64,000 nt of DNA. Source: JAVJST01 sp965229715. Its GTDB lineage: Bacteria; Pseudomonadota; Alphaproteobacteria; Rhodospirillales; Casp-alpha2. The translations under genes and the position numbers were made by a program. Within the stretch, counting starts at the first letter, position 1. Every line of letters starts with the position of its first letter. The stretch spans positions 992,001 through 1,056,000 of the forward strand of contig CBDDJL010000002.1 in NCBI GenBank assembly GCA_965229715.1, written 5' to 3'. Below are positions 8,793-16,313 of this stretch, piece by piece. Below the pieces are notes generated by a model. That model was not told where the DNA came from and made no database searches. It saw only the letters and a list, made by a program, of their open reading frames with translations.

Positions 8793-10069
8793 GCGCGATG
8801 AGCCAGCCCCGCACCGAGACAGTCCGCGCCGTGACCCCCAAAGTCGTCACATTGGGTTGCCGTCTCAACGCCTTCGAGAGCGAGATGATGCGCGGCCACG
8901 CCGAGGCCGCCGGCCTCGGGGACGCGGTTATCGTCAACACCTGCGCGGTGACGGCGGAGGCTGAACGTCAATCCCGTCAGGCGGTCCGGCGCGCGCGCCG
9001 CGACCATCCGGATGCGGAACTGATCGTCACCGGCTGCGCCGCGCAGCTCGACCCGGCGGGCTTCGCCGGGATCGACGGCGTCAACCGGGTCATCGGTAAC
9101 GACGAGAAACTGCGGCCCGAGAGTTTCGTCGGCGATCATGCCGCCGTAGAGGTCGCCGACATCATGGCGGTGCGAGAGACTGCGGCGCATCTGATCGACG
9201 GCTTCGACGGGCGCTCGCGCGCCTTCGTGCAGATCCAGCAGGGCTGCGACCACCGCTGCACCTTCTGCATCATCCCGTTCGCGCGCGGCCCGAACCGCAG
9301 CGTGCCGGCCGGCGCGATTGCCGAGCAGATCCGGGTCCTGGTCGGACGCGGATTTTCCGAAGTCGTGCTGACCGGCGTCGATATCGCGTCGTGGGGCGGC
9401 GACCTGCCGGGCCGCCCGAGCCTCGGCGATCTGGTGCGGCGGCTGCTCAAGAGCGTTCCGGAACTGCCGCGCCTGCGTCTCAGTTCCCTCGATCCCGCCG
9501 TCATGGACGAACCGTTGTTCGATGCGCTGGCGAGCGAGCCGCGCCTGATGCCGCATCTGCATCTCAGTCTGCAGGCGATGGACGATCTCGTGCTCAAGCG
9601 CATGAAGCGCCGCCATCTGGTGGCCGATGCCGCGGCCTTTGCCGCGCGCGCCCGCGCCGCTCGTCCGGACGTGGTCTTCGGCGCCGACCTGATCGCCGGA
9701 TTTCCGACCGAGACCGACGCGCAGTTCGAGACCACGCTCGCCAACGTCGAGGCCCTCGGCCTCACGTATCTGCACGTGTTTCCCTACTCCGAACGCGACG
9801 GCACGCCGGCCGCGCGGATGCCGACGGTGCCCAAGGCGGTGCGCAAGGACCGCGCTGCCCGTCTGCGGGCGCTCGGCGATGCGCGCCTGGCCGAGCATCT
9901 TGCGGCGAGCGTCGGCGGCCGTGCCCGTGTCCTGATCGAGCGCGACGGCGAGGGCTTTTCCGAGGATTATGCGCCGGTGCGCATCAATGGGCCGGTTTCC
10001 GATGGCGCCATCGTCGAGGCGCGGCTGATCCGCGCCGATGCCGACCGGCTTTACGCCGAAGCGGCCTAG
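8789..10069 (+). CDS. mtaB: tRNA N6-threonylcarbamoyladenosine (37) methylthiotransferase MtaB
   Basis: Radical SAM methylthiotransferase that adds a methylthio group to t6A37 of ANN-decoding tRNAs. 426 aa from the ATG at 8789 (ATG at 8798 is also possible). It has the N-terminal UPF0004 cluster domain (TLGCRLNAFES, NTCAVT, TGCAAQ), the radical SAM motif CDHRCTFC, and a C-terminal TRAM-like region (RVLIERDGEGFSEDY). Its length and motif variants fit MtaB rather than MiaB or RimO. It is translationally coupled to dapF and followed 13 bases later by ftsY. Confidence 0.95.
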   Translation: MSAMSQPRTETVRAVTPKVVTLGCRLNAFESEMMRGHAEAAGLGDAVIVNTCAVTAEAERQSRQAVRRARRDHPDAELIVTGCAAQLDPAGFAGIDGVNRVIGNDEKLRPESFVGDHAAVEVADIMAVRETAAHLIDGFDGRSRAFVQIQQGCDHRCTFCIIPFARGPNRSVPAGAIAEQIRVLVGRGFSEVVLTGVDIASWGGDLPGRPSLGDLVRRLLKSVPELPRLRLSSLDPAVMDEPLFDALASEPRLMPHLHLSLQAMDDLVLKRMKRRHLVADAAAFAARARAARPDVVFGADLIAGFPTETDAQFETTLANVEALGLTYLHVFPYSERDGTPAARMPTVPKAVRKDRAARLRALGDARLAEHLAASVGGRARVLIERDGEGFSEDYAPVRINGPVSDGAIVEARLIRADADRLYAEAA

Positions 10070-10082
10070 GGAGTACGCGCCG

Positions 10083-10997
10083 ATGGGATGGTTCGACCGC
10101 CTCAAGGCCGGGCTCGGCCGCACGTCCGATAAGCTGACCGGCGGCATCGGCGATCTGTTCCGCGGCCGCCGGGTCGATGCCGAAACGCTCCAGGAGCTGG
10201 AAGACCTGCTGATTACGGCGGATCTCGGCGTTGCGGCGGCGTCGCGGCTGTCCGAACTGATCCGTCAGACCCGGATCGGCAAGGATGCCGAGCCCGACGA
10301 GATCAACCGGGTGCTGGCCAGCGAAATTGCCGAGATTCTCGAACCCGTCGCCCGGCCGCTCGAGATCGACCCGGCGAAGAAACCGTTCATCGTGCTCGTC
10401 TGCGGCGTCAACGGTTCCGGCAAGACAACGACCATCGGCAAGCTGGCGAGCCAGTTTCGCGCCGAGGGTCATTCGGTCATGCTGGCTGCCGGCGACACAT
10501 TCCGCGCCGCCGCCATCGAACAGCTCAAGGTCTGGGGCGAACGCGCCGGATGTCCGGTGGTCGCGCGCGAACAAGGCTCGGACGCCGCCAGTCTCGTCTA
10601 CGAGGCGGTCGAAACGGCCAGACGCGACGGCACCGATGTCTTGCTGGTCGATACTGCCGGGCGTCTGCAGAACAAGGCGGGCCTCATGGAGGAACTCAAG
10701 AAGGTGGTGCGCGTCATCGGCAAGCTCGACGACACCGCACCTCATGCCGTCTTGCTGGTGATGGATGCGACGGTCGGCCAGAACGCCTTCAGTCAGGTTC
10801 AGGTCTTTCGCGACATGGTCAACGTGACGGGCCTCGTCATGACCAAGCTCGACGGCACGGCAAAGGGCGGCGTCGTGGTCGGATTGGCCGAGCAGTTCGG
10901 CATTCCGGTTCATGCCGTCGGCGTCGGCGAGGGGATCGACGACTTGCGTCCGTTCTCGGCCGAAGACTTCGCCAACGGCCTGATGGGCCTGAACTGA
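10083..10997 (+). CDS. ftsY: Signal recognition particle receptor FtsY
   Basis: Membrane-associated GTPase that receives Ffh-ribosome complexes. 304 aa with only a short N-terminal amphipathic part before the NG domain, as in other alphaproteobacteria that lack the long acidic A domain of E. coli. G motifs: GVNGSGKTTTIGKLA, DTAGRLQNKA and TKLDGTAKGG. The ATG at 10083 gives MGWFDRLKAGLGRTSDKL, the expected membrane-binding helix. It is the third gene of the dapF-mtaB-ftsY set and is followed 22 bases later by a DMT-family exporter. Confidence 0.97.
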   Translation: MGWFDRLKAGLGRTSDKLTGGIGDLFRGRRVDAETLQELEDLLITADLGVAAASRLSELIRQTRIGKDAEPDEINRVLASEIAEILEPVARPLEIDPAKKPFIVLVCGVNGSGKTTTIGKLASQFRAEGHSVMLAAGDTFRAAAIEQLKVWGERAGCPVVAREQGSDAASLVYEAVETARRDGTDVLLVDTAGRLQNKAGLMEELKKVVRVIGKLDDTAPHAVLLVMDATVGQNAFSQVQVFRDMVNVTGLVMTKLDGTAKGGVVVGLAEQFGIPVHAVGVGEGIDDLRPFSAEDFANGLMGLN

Positions 10998-11019
10998 TCG
11001 TGGGCGGCAGGGGGCGGCC

Positions 11020-11871
11020 ATGACCATCGCGCCCTGGGCCGTCGCCGCGTTGCTGTTCGCCGGGTTTGCGCACGCCTGCTGGAACGCCGTGCTGAAGTCG
11101 AGCGGCAGCCGTTTGATGACGATCACCACCATCATGGCCGTGGGCGGCATTTGCTTTGTCCCGTTCATGATCCTGCTGCCGCCGCCGGCACCGGCGTCCT
11201 GGCCGTTTCTCGCGGCATCGGTGGTGCTGCACTGTTTCTATTACGCGGCGCTGATCTGGGCCTACCGGCACGGCGATCTGTCTTCGGCTTATCCCGTGGC
11301 GCGCGGCAGCGCACCGGTTCTCGTCGGCCTCGGGGCTGCCCTGTTCGCCGATCAGATCCCGACCTCGCTGGCGGCCACGGGCGTTGTGATGGCGAGTATC
11401 GGCATTTCGATGATCGCCTTCGAGAAAGGCTGGCCGCGCGGCGACAAGTTCAAGCCGTTCGCGACGGCGTTTCTGGTATCGCTGACGATCGGCAGTTACA
11501 CGGTCGTCGACGGGATCGGCCTCAGGCGGACGCCGGGCGCCCTGCCGTATATCGCGTGGCTGTTCGTCATCGATGCGATCCCCCTGCTGGTCTATGTCGC
11601 AGTGACGAAACGCAGCGCTTACGTCGACCATCTGCGCCGCTTCTGGAAGCTGGAAGCGGTCGGCGGCATCCTGTCCGCGCTCGCCTATGCTCTGGTGCTT
11701 TACATCCTCGCGTTCAGCGGCATGGCCCAGGTCTCCGCGTTGCGCGAGACATCGGTGCTGTTCGCCGTGGCGATCGGCGCCTTTCGTCTCAAGGAAAAGT
11801 TCGGCGTGTTTCGCTGGACGGCGGCATCGATCGTCACGGCCGGCGTGATCGTCATGCAACTCGGCGGATAG
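11020..11871 (+). CDS. EamA/DMT-superfamily permease
   Basis: 283 aa with about ten hydrophobic helices arranged as two five-helix repeats, the plan of drug/metabolite transporters (EamA). Recognisable pieces are the N-terminal AHACWNAVLKSSG and the end of each repeat. Members export amino acids, purines or drugs, but the substrate cannot be told here. It follows ftsY by 22 bases and may share its transcript. Its 3' end lies 6 bases from the convergent histidine kinase stop. Confidence 0.85.
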   Translation: MTIAPWAVAALLFAGFAHACWNAVLKSSGSRLMTITTIMAVGGICFVPFMILLPPPAPASWPFLAASVVLHCFYYAALIWAYRHGDLSSAYPVARGSAPVLVGLGAALFADQIPTSLAATGVVMASIGISMIAFEKGWPRGDKFKPFATAFLVSLTIGSYTVVDGIGLRRTPGALPYIAWLFVIDAIPLLVYVAVTKRSAYVDHLRRFWKLEAVGGILSALAYALVLYILAFSGMAQVSALRETSVLFAVAIGAFRLKEKFGVFRWTAASIVTAGVIVMQLGG

Positions 11872-11877
11872 TCGTCG

Positions 11878-13419
11878 TTAGGCGGCGGGCCGCGGCGGCG
11901 GGAACGTCACCCGCACGGATGTTCCGTGGCCCTCCCGGCTGGATATCGCCAGGGTGCCGCCGTGCAGTTCGATCAGTTTCTTCGACAGAGGCAACCCAAG
12001 CCCCGTCCCCTTCTGGAATGTTGTGGTGTTGACGGCAGTCTGGCCGAACGGTTCCATGACCCGTTCCATATCCTTTTCGGCGATCCCGATCCCGGTGTCC
12101 GATACCGTGACGGCGACCCCGCCGCCCGCCGCCGGTTCCGATGCGATCGTGATCGAGCCATCGGCGGGCGTGAACTTGTCGGCGTTGGACAACAGATTGA
12201 CGATGATCTGGCGGAATACTCTCGGGTCGGCACAGACGGTCGGCGTGTCGAGCGATATCCGGATCGAGAGCCGTTCCGCTTCCCGGCCGAACCGAAAGCG
12301 CACCATATCGAGACACTCCGAGACGGACGCCGCCAACGGCAGATCCTCCAAGACGAGTTCGAACTGGCCGGCTTCGACCTTCGACAGATCGAGGATGTCG
12401 TTGATCAACGACAGCAGGTGCTCGCCCGAGGTTCGGATGCTTTCGGCGTATTCCGTGTACTTAGGGTTGCCGATCGCACCGTGCGCCTCCATCGCCATCA
12501 GTTCGGAGAAACCCAGAACGGCGTTGAGTGGCGTGCGCAACTCATGGCTGACCGAGGCCAGAAACTCGGACTTGGCGCGATTTGCCGCGTCGGCGGCATG
12601 ACGTGCCAGGGCCAACGCTTCGCGCGCCTCGCGCTCCTTGGTGATGTCCTGCACGGTCCCCACCGTCTGTATCAATCGGCCGTCCGCGTCGTGGATCGGT
12701 TCGCCCAGGTGACGGATGTGGCGTACCGCGCCGTCCGCCCGAATGGTCCGCACGGTAATGTCGTAACTCTTGTTTTCGCGCGCCGCTTCTTCCATGACGC
12801 GGATGTAGCGGTCGCGGTCGTCCGGGTGCGTGCTGCTCGCGTTGGCCTCGAGACTGTAGGACCGCGCCAGCGCCTCGGAAACCGTGACGCCGTAGATGGC
12901 GGCTGCTTCCTCGGTGCAGAATACCAGGCGATCCTCGATCTCGTCCCAGACCCAGAAGCCGACGCCGGCGATTTTCGCGGCCTGGACATAATGCATGTGG
13001 CTTTTCGCGATGTCCTGTGCGGCCTGTTGCAGGTCCGTGACGTCGCGGCCGACCGACTGATACTCAACAAGCCGGCCGCTTTTCTCGAAGATGCCTGTCG
13101 TCGTCCACAACACGTTGCGGCGAACGCCGTCGCCGGTCACGATCGTGTTCTGGCCTCGCACGGTCGGATTCGCGGCATCGATCGAACTGAGACGGTTTGT
13201 GATCGCCTGACGTCCCTCTGCGGTATCGACCAGATCGAGAATGGAAACCCCGACGAGGTCCGCTTCGTCCTGGCTGAAAAGAGTGCAATACGCCGGCGAT
13301 ACGAAATGCAGTTTCAGATCCGTCGCGTCGTAGCGGCTGACGATACCGTCGGGGCCGTTCGCCAGGGCGCGATAGCGTTGCTCGATCAGATGAAGGTCGT
13401 TGTTCTCGCAGTCGGTCAT
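11878..13419 (-). CDS. Soluble PAS-domain sensor histidine kinase
   Basis: 513 aa with no transmembrane segment, so a cytoplasmic sensor. Two PAS domains (about 10-130 and 140-262, the second closing with GTVQDITKEREARE), then HisKA with the phospho-accepting His292 in SHELRTPLNAVLGFSE, then a HATPase with N box (VNLLSNADKFT), G1 (VSDTGIGIAEKD) and G2 (GTGLGLPLSKK). No response regulator is adjacent, so it is an orphan kinase. The nearest receiver protein, at 20759, has a substituted phosphorylation site. The upstream region carries palindromic repeat copy A. Confidence 0.93.
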   Translation of the reverse strand: MTDCENNDLHLIEQRYRALANGPDGIVSRYDATDLKLHFVSPAYCTLFSQDEADLVGVSILDLVDTAEGRQAITNRLSSIDAANPTVRGQNTIVTGDGVRRNVLWTTTGIFEKSGRLVEYQSVGRDVTDLQQAAQDIAKSHMHYVQAAKIAGVGFWVWDEIEDRLVFCTEEAAAIYGVTVSEALARSYSLEANASSTHPDDRDRYIRVMEEAARENKSYDITVRTIRADGAVRHIRHLGEPIHDADGRLIQTVGTVQDITKEREAREALALARHAADAANRAKSEFLASVSHELRTPLNAVLGFSELMAMEAHGAIGNPKYTEYAESIRTSGEHLLSLINDILDLSKVEAGQFELVLEDLPLAASVSECLDMVRFRFGREAERLSIRISLDTPTVCADPRVFRQIIVNLLSNADKFTPADGSITIASEPAAGGGVAVTVSDTGIGIAEKDMERVMEPFGQTAVNTTTFQKGTGLGLPLSKKLIELHGGTLAISSREGHGTSVRVTFPPPRPAA

Positions 13420-13491
13420 GCTCTCGCTAATCCGTGGGCGCTGTCGTTAGCATGATCGCCACTTTACAGTATCAAGCACACGAATCAGCCA

Positions 13492-13618
13492 TAGAGTGCG
13501 ATCGTTTTAGGTTGAATCACTTCGTGATACGCCTGAAACGTGAATCGCCCTCTATTTCATATATTTAGGGACTGATTCACCGCTTAGATTGGTTCAATCT
13601 AAGCGGATCAGACCCTAG
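13492..13618. repeat. Two-hairpin palindromic element, copy A
   Basis: First of three related intergenic elements (others at 34759 and 45718). It opens TAGAG and closes CCCTAG. Hairpin 1 pairs 13493-13502 with 13544-13553 (9 of 10 bases), with an inner GTTTTAGG/CCTGAAAC stem. Hairpin 2 contains a perfect 12-base inverted repeat, 13580-13591 against 13595-13606, with a 3-base loop. The shared internal words are GTGAATCG at the end of hairpin 1 and GATTCAC at the start of hairpin 2. It fills most of the gap between the kinase and the DUF924 gene, both of which point away from it. Confidence 0.75.
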
Positions 13619-13678
13619 AATACTGCCGTCGCGCCGTCGCGGCGCATCGTAAATCTCCGTGACGGGAGGAAAAGACCC

Positions 13679-14257
13679 ATGATCGACGAACACGCCGTCA
13701 GGGGGGTGCTCGACTTCTGGTTCGGTCCACCGGACAGTCCGGACTTCGAGGCTGGTCGCGCGGTCTGGTTCGAGAGCGACCCGGCATTCGATTCCGAGGT
13801 GCGGCGCCGTCTCGGCGGCCTGCACGAACAGGCGGCGCGTTACCGGTTCCATCATTGGCGCGAACATCCGCCCGGCTGCATTGCCCTGACGCTGCTGCTC
13901 GATCAGGTGCCGCGCAATTTGTTTCGCGGCACCGCCCGGGCGTTCGCCACCGACCCGTACGCCCGTGCCGTGAGCCGGCACGCCCGCGAGCGGCGGTTCG
14001 ATACGGAACTGCCGACGCTGATGCGCCTGTTCCTGTACTTGCCCTTGGAACACAGCGAAAATCTGCACGATCAGGAGACATACATCCGCCTCGTCCGCGG
14101 CCTCAACGACCCGGGTTTCGCCACGTACGGTCTGAAGCACCGCGACATCATCGCGCGATTCGGTCGCTTTCCGCACCGCAACAAGGCGCTCGGGCGCAAG
14201 AACACGCCGGCCGAGGCGGCCTACCTCGCCGGCGCCGGCGATTCCTTCGGTCAGTAG
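13679..14257 (+). CDS. DUF924 family protein
   Basis: 192 aa matching the DUF924 family of all-helical, TPR-like bacterial proteins of unknown function: VLDFWFGPPDSPDF at the N-terminus, LLLDQVPRNLFRGTARAFATD in the middle and FPHRNKALGR near the end. No signal peptide. The ATG at 13679 follows GGGAGGAAAAG. Its last 7 bases overlap the convergent DUF2141 gene. Expressed on its own; the context gives no hint of its job. Confidence 0.85.
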   Translation: MIDEHAVRGVLDFWFGPPDSPDFEAGRAVWFESDPAFDSEVRRRLGGLHEQAARYRFHHWREHPPGCIALTLLLDQVPRNLFRGTARAFATDPYARAVSRHARERRFDTELPTLMRLFLYLPLEHSENLHDQETYIRLVRGLNDPGFATYGLKHRDIIARFGRFPHRNKALGRKNTPAEAAYLAGAGDSFGQ

Positions 14258-14691
14258 CGAATTTCGATGATGGCGGTCAGCGGTTCGTCGCCCAGCGCCA
14301 CGGCGGCGTCGGCGAACGCGGGTGGGCCGAAGAATACCGCTGCGTCGTTCGAAAAGCCGTAGCCCTCGAGCGGCAAACCGAACACGAACTGGTCGAACGT
14401 ATCGTCGCTGTCCTCGTCGTGATAGACGGCGATGGCATAGAGTCCCGCCGGTAGACCGGCGAACGTCGCCGTGGCCCGACCGTCTTCGATGGGCGCCTCG
14501 GTTTCCAACAGCATGCCGGTGCGGTCGGGAAATGCATCGGGGTCGTCGTAGACGGCGACATGGACGTCGCCGGCGTTCGAGCGCAATCCGTCGATGACGA
14601 CCGTCAAATCCGCCGCGGTCGCAACGGCGGGCGTCAGGAGTGTCGTCAGAAGGACGAGTAGGAGGAGCCGCCGCCGGGTGTCGAACGGCAT
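14251..14691 (-). CDS. Secreted DUF2141 domain protein
   Basis: 146 aa with a clear signal peptide (RRRLLLLVLLTTLLTPAVATA, cleavage near residue 27). A compact beta-sandwich domain follows, of the DUF2141 type (VVIDGLRSNAGDVHVAVYDD, GLPAGLYAIAVYHDEDSDDTFD). The acidic DEDSDDTFD segment could bind Ca2+, which is inference. A second member of the same family is encoded at 21355. It follows the small protein at 14701-14940 by 9 bases. Confidence 0.85.
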   Translation of the reverse strand: MPFDTRRRLLLLVLLTTLLTPAVATAADLTVVIDGLRSNAGDVHVAVYDDPDAFPDRTGMLLETEAPIEDGRATATFAGLPAGLYAIAVYHDEDSDDTFDQFVFGLPLEGYGFSNDAAVFFGPPAFADAAVALGDEPLTAIIEIRY

Positions 14692-14700
14692 GACGGTACT

Positions 14701-14940
14701 CTAAACAACGATGTCCAGATAGTAACCGCGCGGTACGTCCGTCCGCGGTTGCTGTTCGGAGGCGAGCGTTCGGTCGAGGCGGATCAGCGATGCGGTCTGC
14801 TCCGGCGTATCCTTGAAACCGCCGGCATCGACCCGGCGCGGCGTGGCGTCGATCTCGTGCTTCGGCTGCGGGGCGACCGGCTCGACCGGCCGTATGACGG
14901 GGGCGCCCACGCGCGCCGCAATTTTCGCGATCTCGTTCAT
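14701..14940 (-). CDS. Small hypothetical protein
   Basis: 79 aa, proline-rich in the first half and predicted soluble. No recognised domain. It sits directly upstream of, and in the same direction as, the DUF2141 gene (9-base gap), which is the main argument that it is real. No strong ribosome-binding site precedes the ATG at 14940. Could be a spurious frame. Confidence 0.45.
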   Translation of the reverse strand: MNEIAKIAARVGAPVIRPVEPVAPQPKHEIDATPRRVDAGGFKDTPEQTASLIRLDRTLASEQQPRTDVPRGYYLDIVV

Positions 14941-15006
14941 GGCCGCACGTTAGGCGGTCTTTGGTTAACCGATGGTAAACGCCACCACCGGGATCTGCTG
15001 AAGCCG

Positions 15007-15900
15007 CTACGGCGGCGGCAGTATGGTGTGCACGACGCCGGCGGCGACCAGCGCGGATGCATCCGGCAGCCAGATCGTATCGTGCGTTGCAGCCAGTGCG
15101 TCGTCGAGAAACACCGGGTCGACGCCGCGGCTGATGAAGTAATCGAGATCGCGGCGGAACTCGGCATCCTGATCGATTGTCGGATGCGCGACCCGTCCCT
15201 CATAGAAGTACTGGTGAAAGCCGATGGCGCCGTCCGGTCCGAGAAGCCGGTTGCGGCCCGCCATGTAGGCGATGACGCACGCCGACTTGCAGGTGCCGAG
15301 AACAACCGTATCGAGACCGCGCTCCTCGATCAGGCGGGCGACGGCACGGCCCTGGTTCACGTATCCGCCGTCGCTCGACAAGGCCAACCGTGTCGCGCCG
15401 GGGTGATCGTCGAGCACGGTGCGCAGATCGCGCGTGACCCCGATCTCGAACTCGCCGGACATCTCGACCGTCGTGCCGTCGTCGAGAAGGCTTAGCGCGT
15501 ATTTCGCACGGCGTTCGCGTTCGGCGACCAGAAAATGCGGCTCGTCCGGCGGCGGCTCGCGCCACAGGGGCTGAAACGTCGCGAACGCGCTCGAGCCGAC
15601 GACCAGAAAGCTGAACACGGCGCCGATCTGCGCACCGGTGACGAGGGCGCTGGAGCCGAGCTCGCCCAGCATGCGGTCGGTCGAGCGGATGACGCCGACA
15701 ACCTGCCACGGCAGCACGATCAGGATGCTGATGGCCGAGTAAACGGCGGCGACGGGCAGCAGGGGACCGATATCCTTCGTGATCGGCGGCTGGAACAGCA
15801 GATCGCCGCAGGTCAGCAACGCCCGGATCAGGACCAGATTGATCCAGAACGCCTGACCGAGCGGCAATTCACCGCGCCAGTGACGGCGGATGTAATTCAC
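15007..15900 (-). CDS. Membrane protein with ClpP/crotonase-fold protease-like domain
   Basis: 297 aa. The N-terminal 110 residues hold about three transmembrane helices (near 17-37, 47-70 and 86-108). The C-terminal part is a ClpP-like domain: a strand and turn at LALSSDGGYVNQGRAVARLI (172-191), a nucleophile-elbow candidate Ser206 in TCKSACVIAY and a His candidate (His229) in IGFHQY. This resembles the periplasmic ClpP-like family COG3904. If active it would be an envelope serine hydrolase, but activity is inferred only from motif placement. It stands alone between small genes. Confidence 0.7.
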   Translation of the reverse strand: MNYIRRHWRGELPLGQAFWINLVLIRALLTCGDLLFQPPITKDIGPLLPVAAVYSAISILIVLPWQVVGVIRSTDRMLGELGSSALVTGAQIGAVFSFLVVGSSAFATFQPLWREPPPDEPHFLVAERERRAKYALSLLDDGTTVEMSGEFEIGVTRDLRTVLDDHPGATRLALSSDGGYVNQGRAVARLIEERGLDTVVLGTCKSACVIAYMAGRNRLLGPDGAIGFHQYFYEGRVAHPTIDQDAEFRRDLDYFISRGVDPVFLDDALAATHDTIWLPDASALVAAGVVHTILPPP

Positions 15901-15976
15901 GACGATACCCGATTGACGTATGGACCGGCCATGGCAAGCGCTGGGTCACCCATATCCGAAAATCCGGATGTGGCGT

Positions 15977-16171
15977 TCAGGCGACGATGTCGACAACCTG
16001 GCCGCGGCCCGTGTCCGATGAGGGCGGCGCAATGTCGAGCGCCGATTTGGCCGATGGCGGGCTGCTCGTCGCCTGCTGCACCAGGGAGGCGATGTTCGTT
16101 TCCTGATTCACGGCCTGCTTGACCGCCTGAAGGGCGATTTGAATGCTGCCGGCCTGGGATACGGCGTCCAT
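15977..16171 (-). CDS. Small YjfB-like putative motility protein
   Basis: 64 aa from the ATG at 16171, preceded by GAAAGAGGTG, a good ribosome-binding site. The short helical pattern (SQAGSIQIALQAVKQAVNQ, then NIASLVQQA) resembles the YjfB-like family of tiny proteins found near flagellar genes. An in-frame ATG at 16246 would add 25 unlike residues and is less likely. It diverges from the HAMP receptor-like gene, sharing 16172-16313. Confidence 0.55.
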   Translation of the reverse strand: MDAVSQAGSIQIALQAVKQAVNQETNIASLVQQATSSPPSAKSALDIAPPSSDTGRGQVVDIVA

Positions 16172-16313
16172 GGTGACGGCACCTCTTTCTAACGGGACAA
16201 TTCCCGGATCGGCGAACATTATCCGGAAACGGTCCGTGCAATGCAAATCACGATGTCGAAAGTGGCCGCGATCTGCTACCTAAGTCCGGCCAATTGGAAT
16301 AATATGACAGGTC

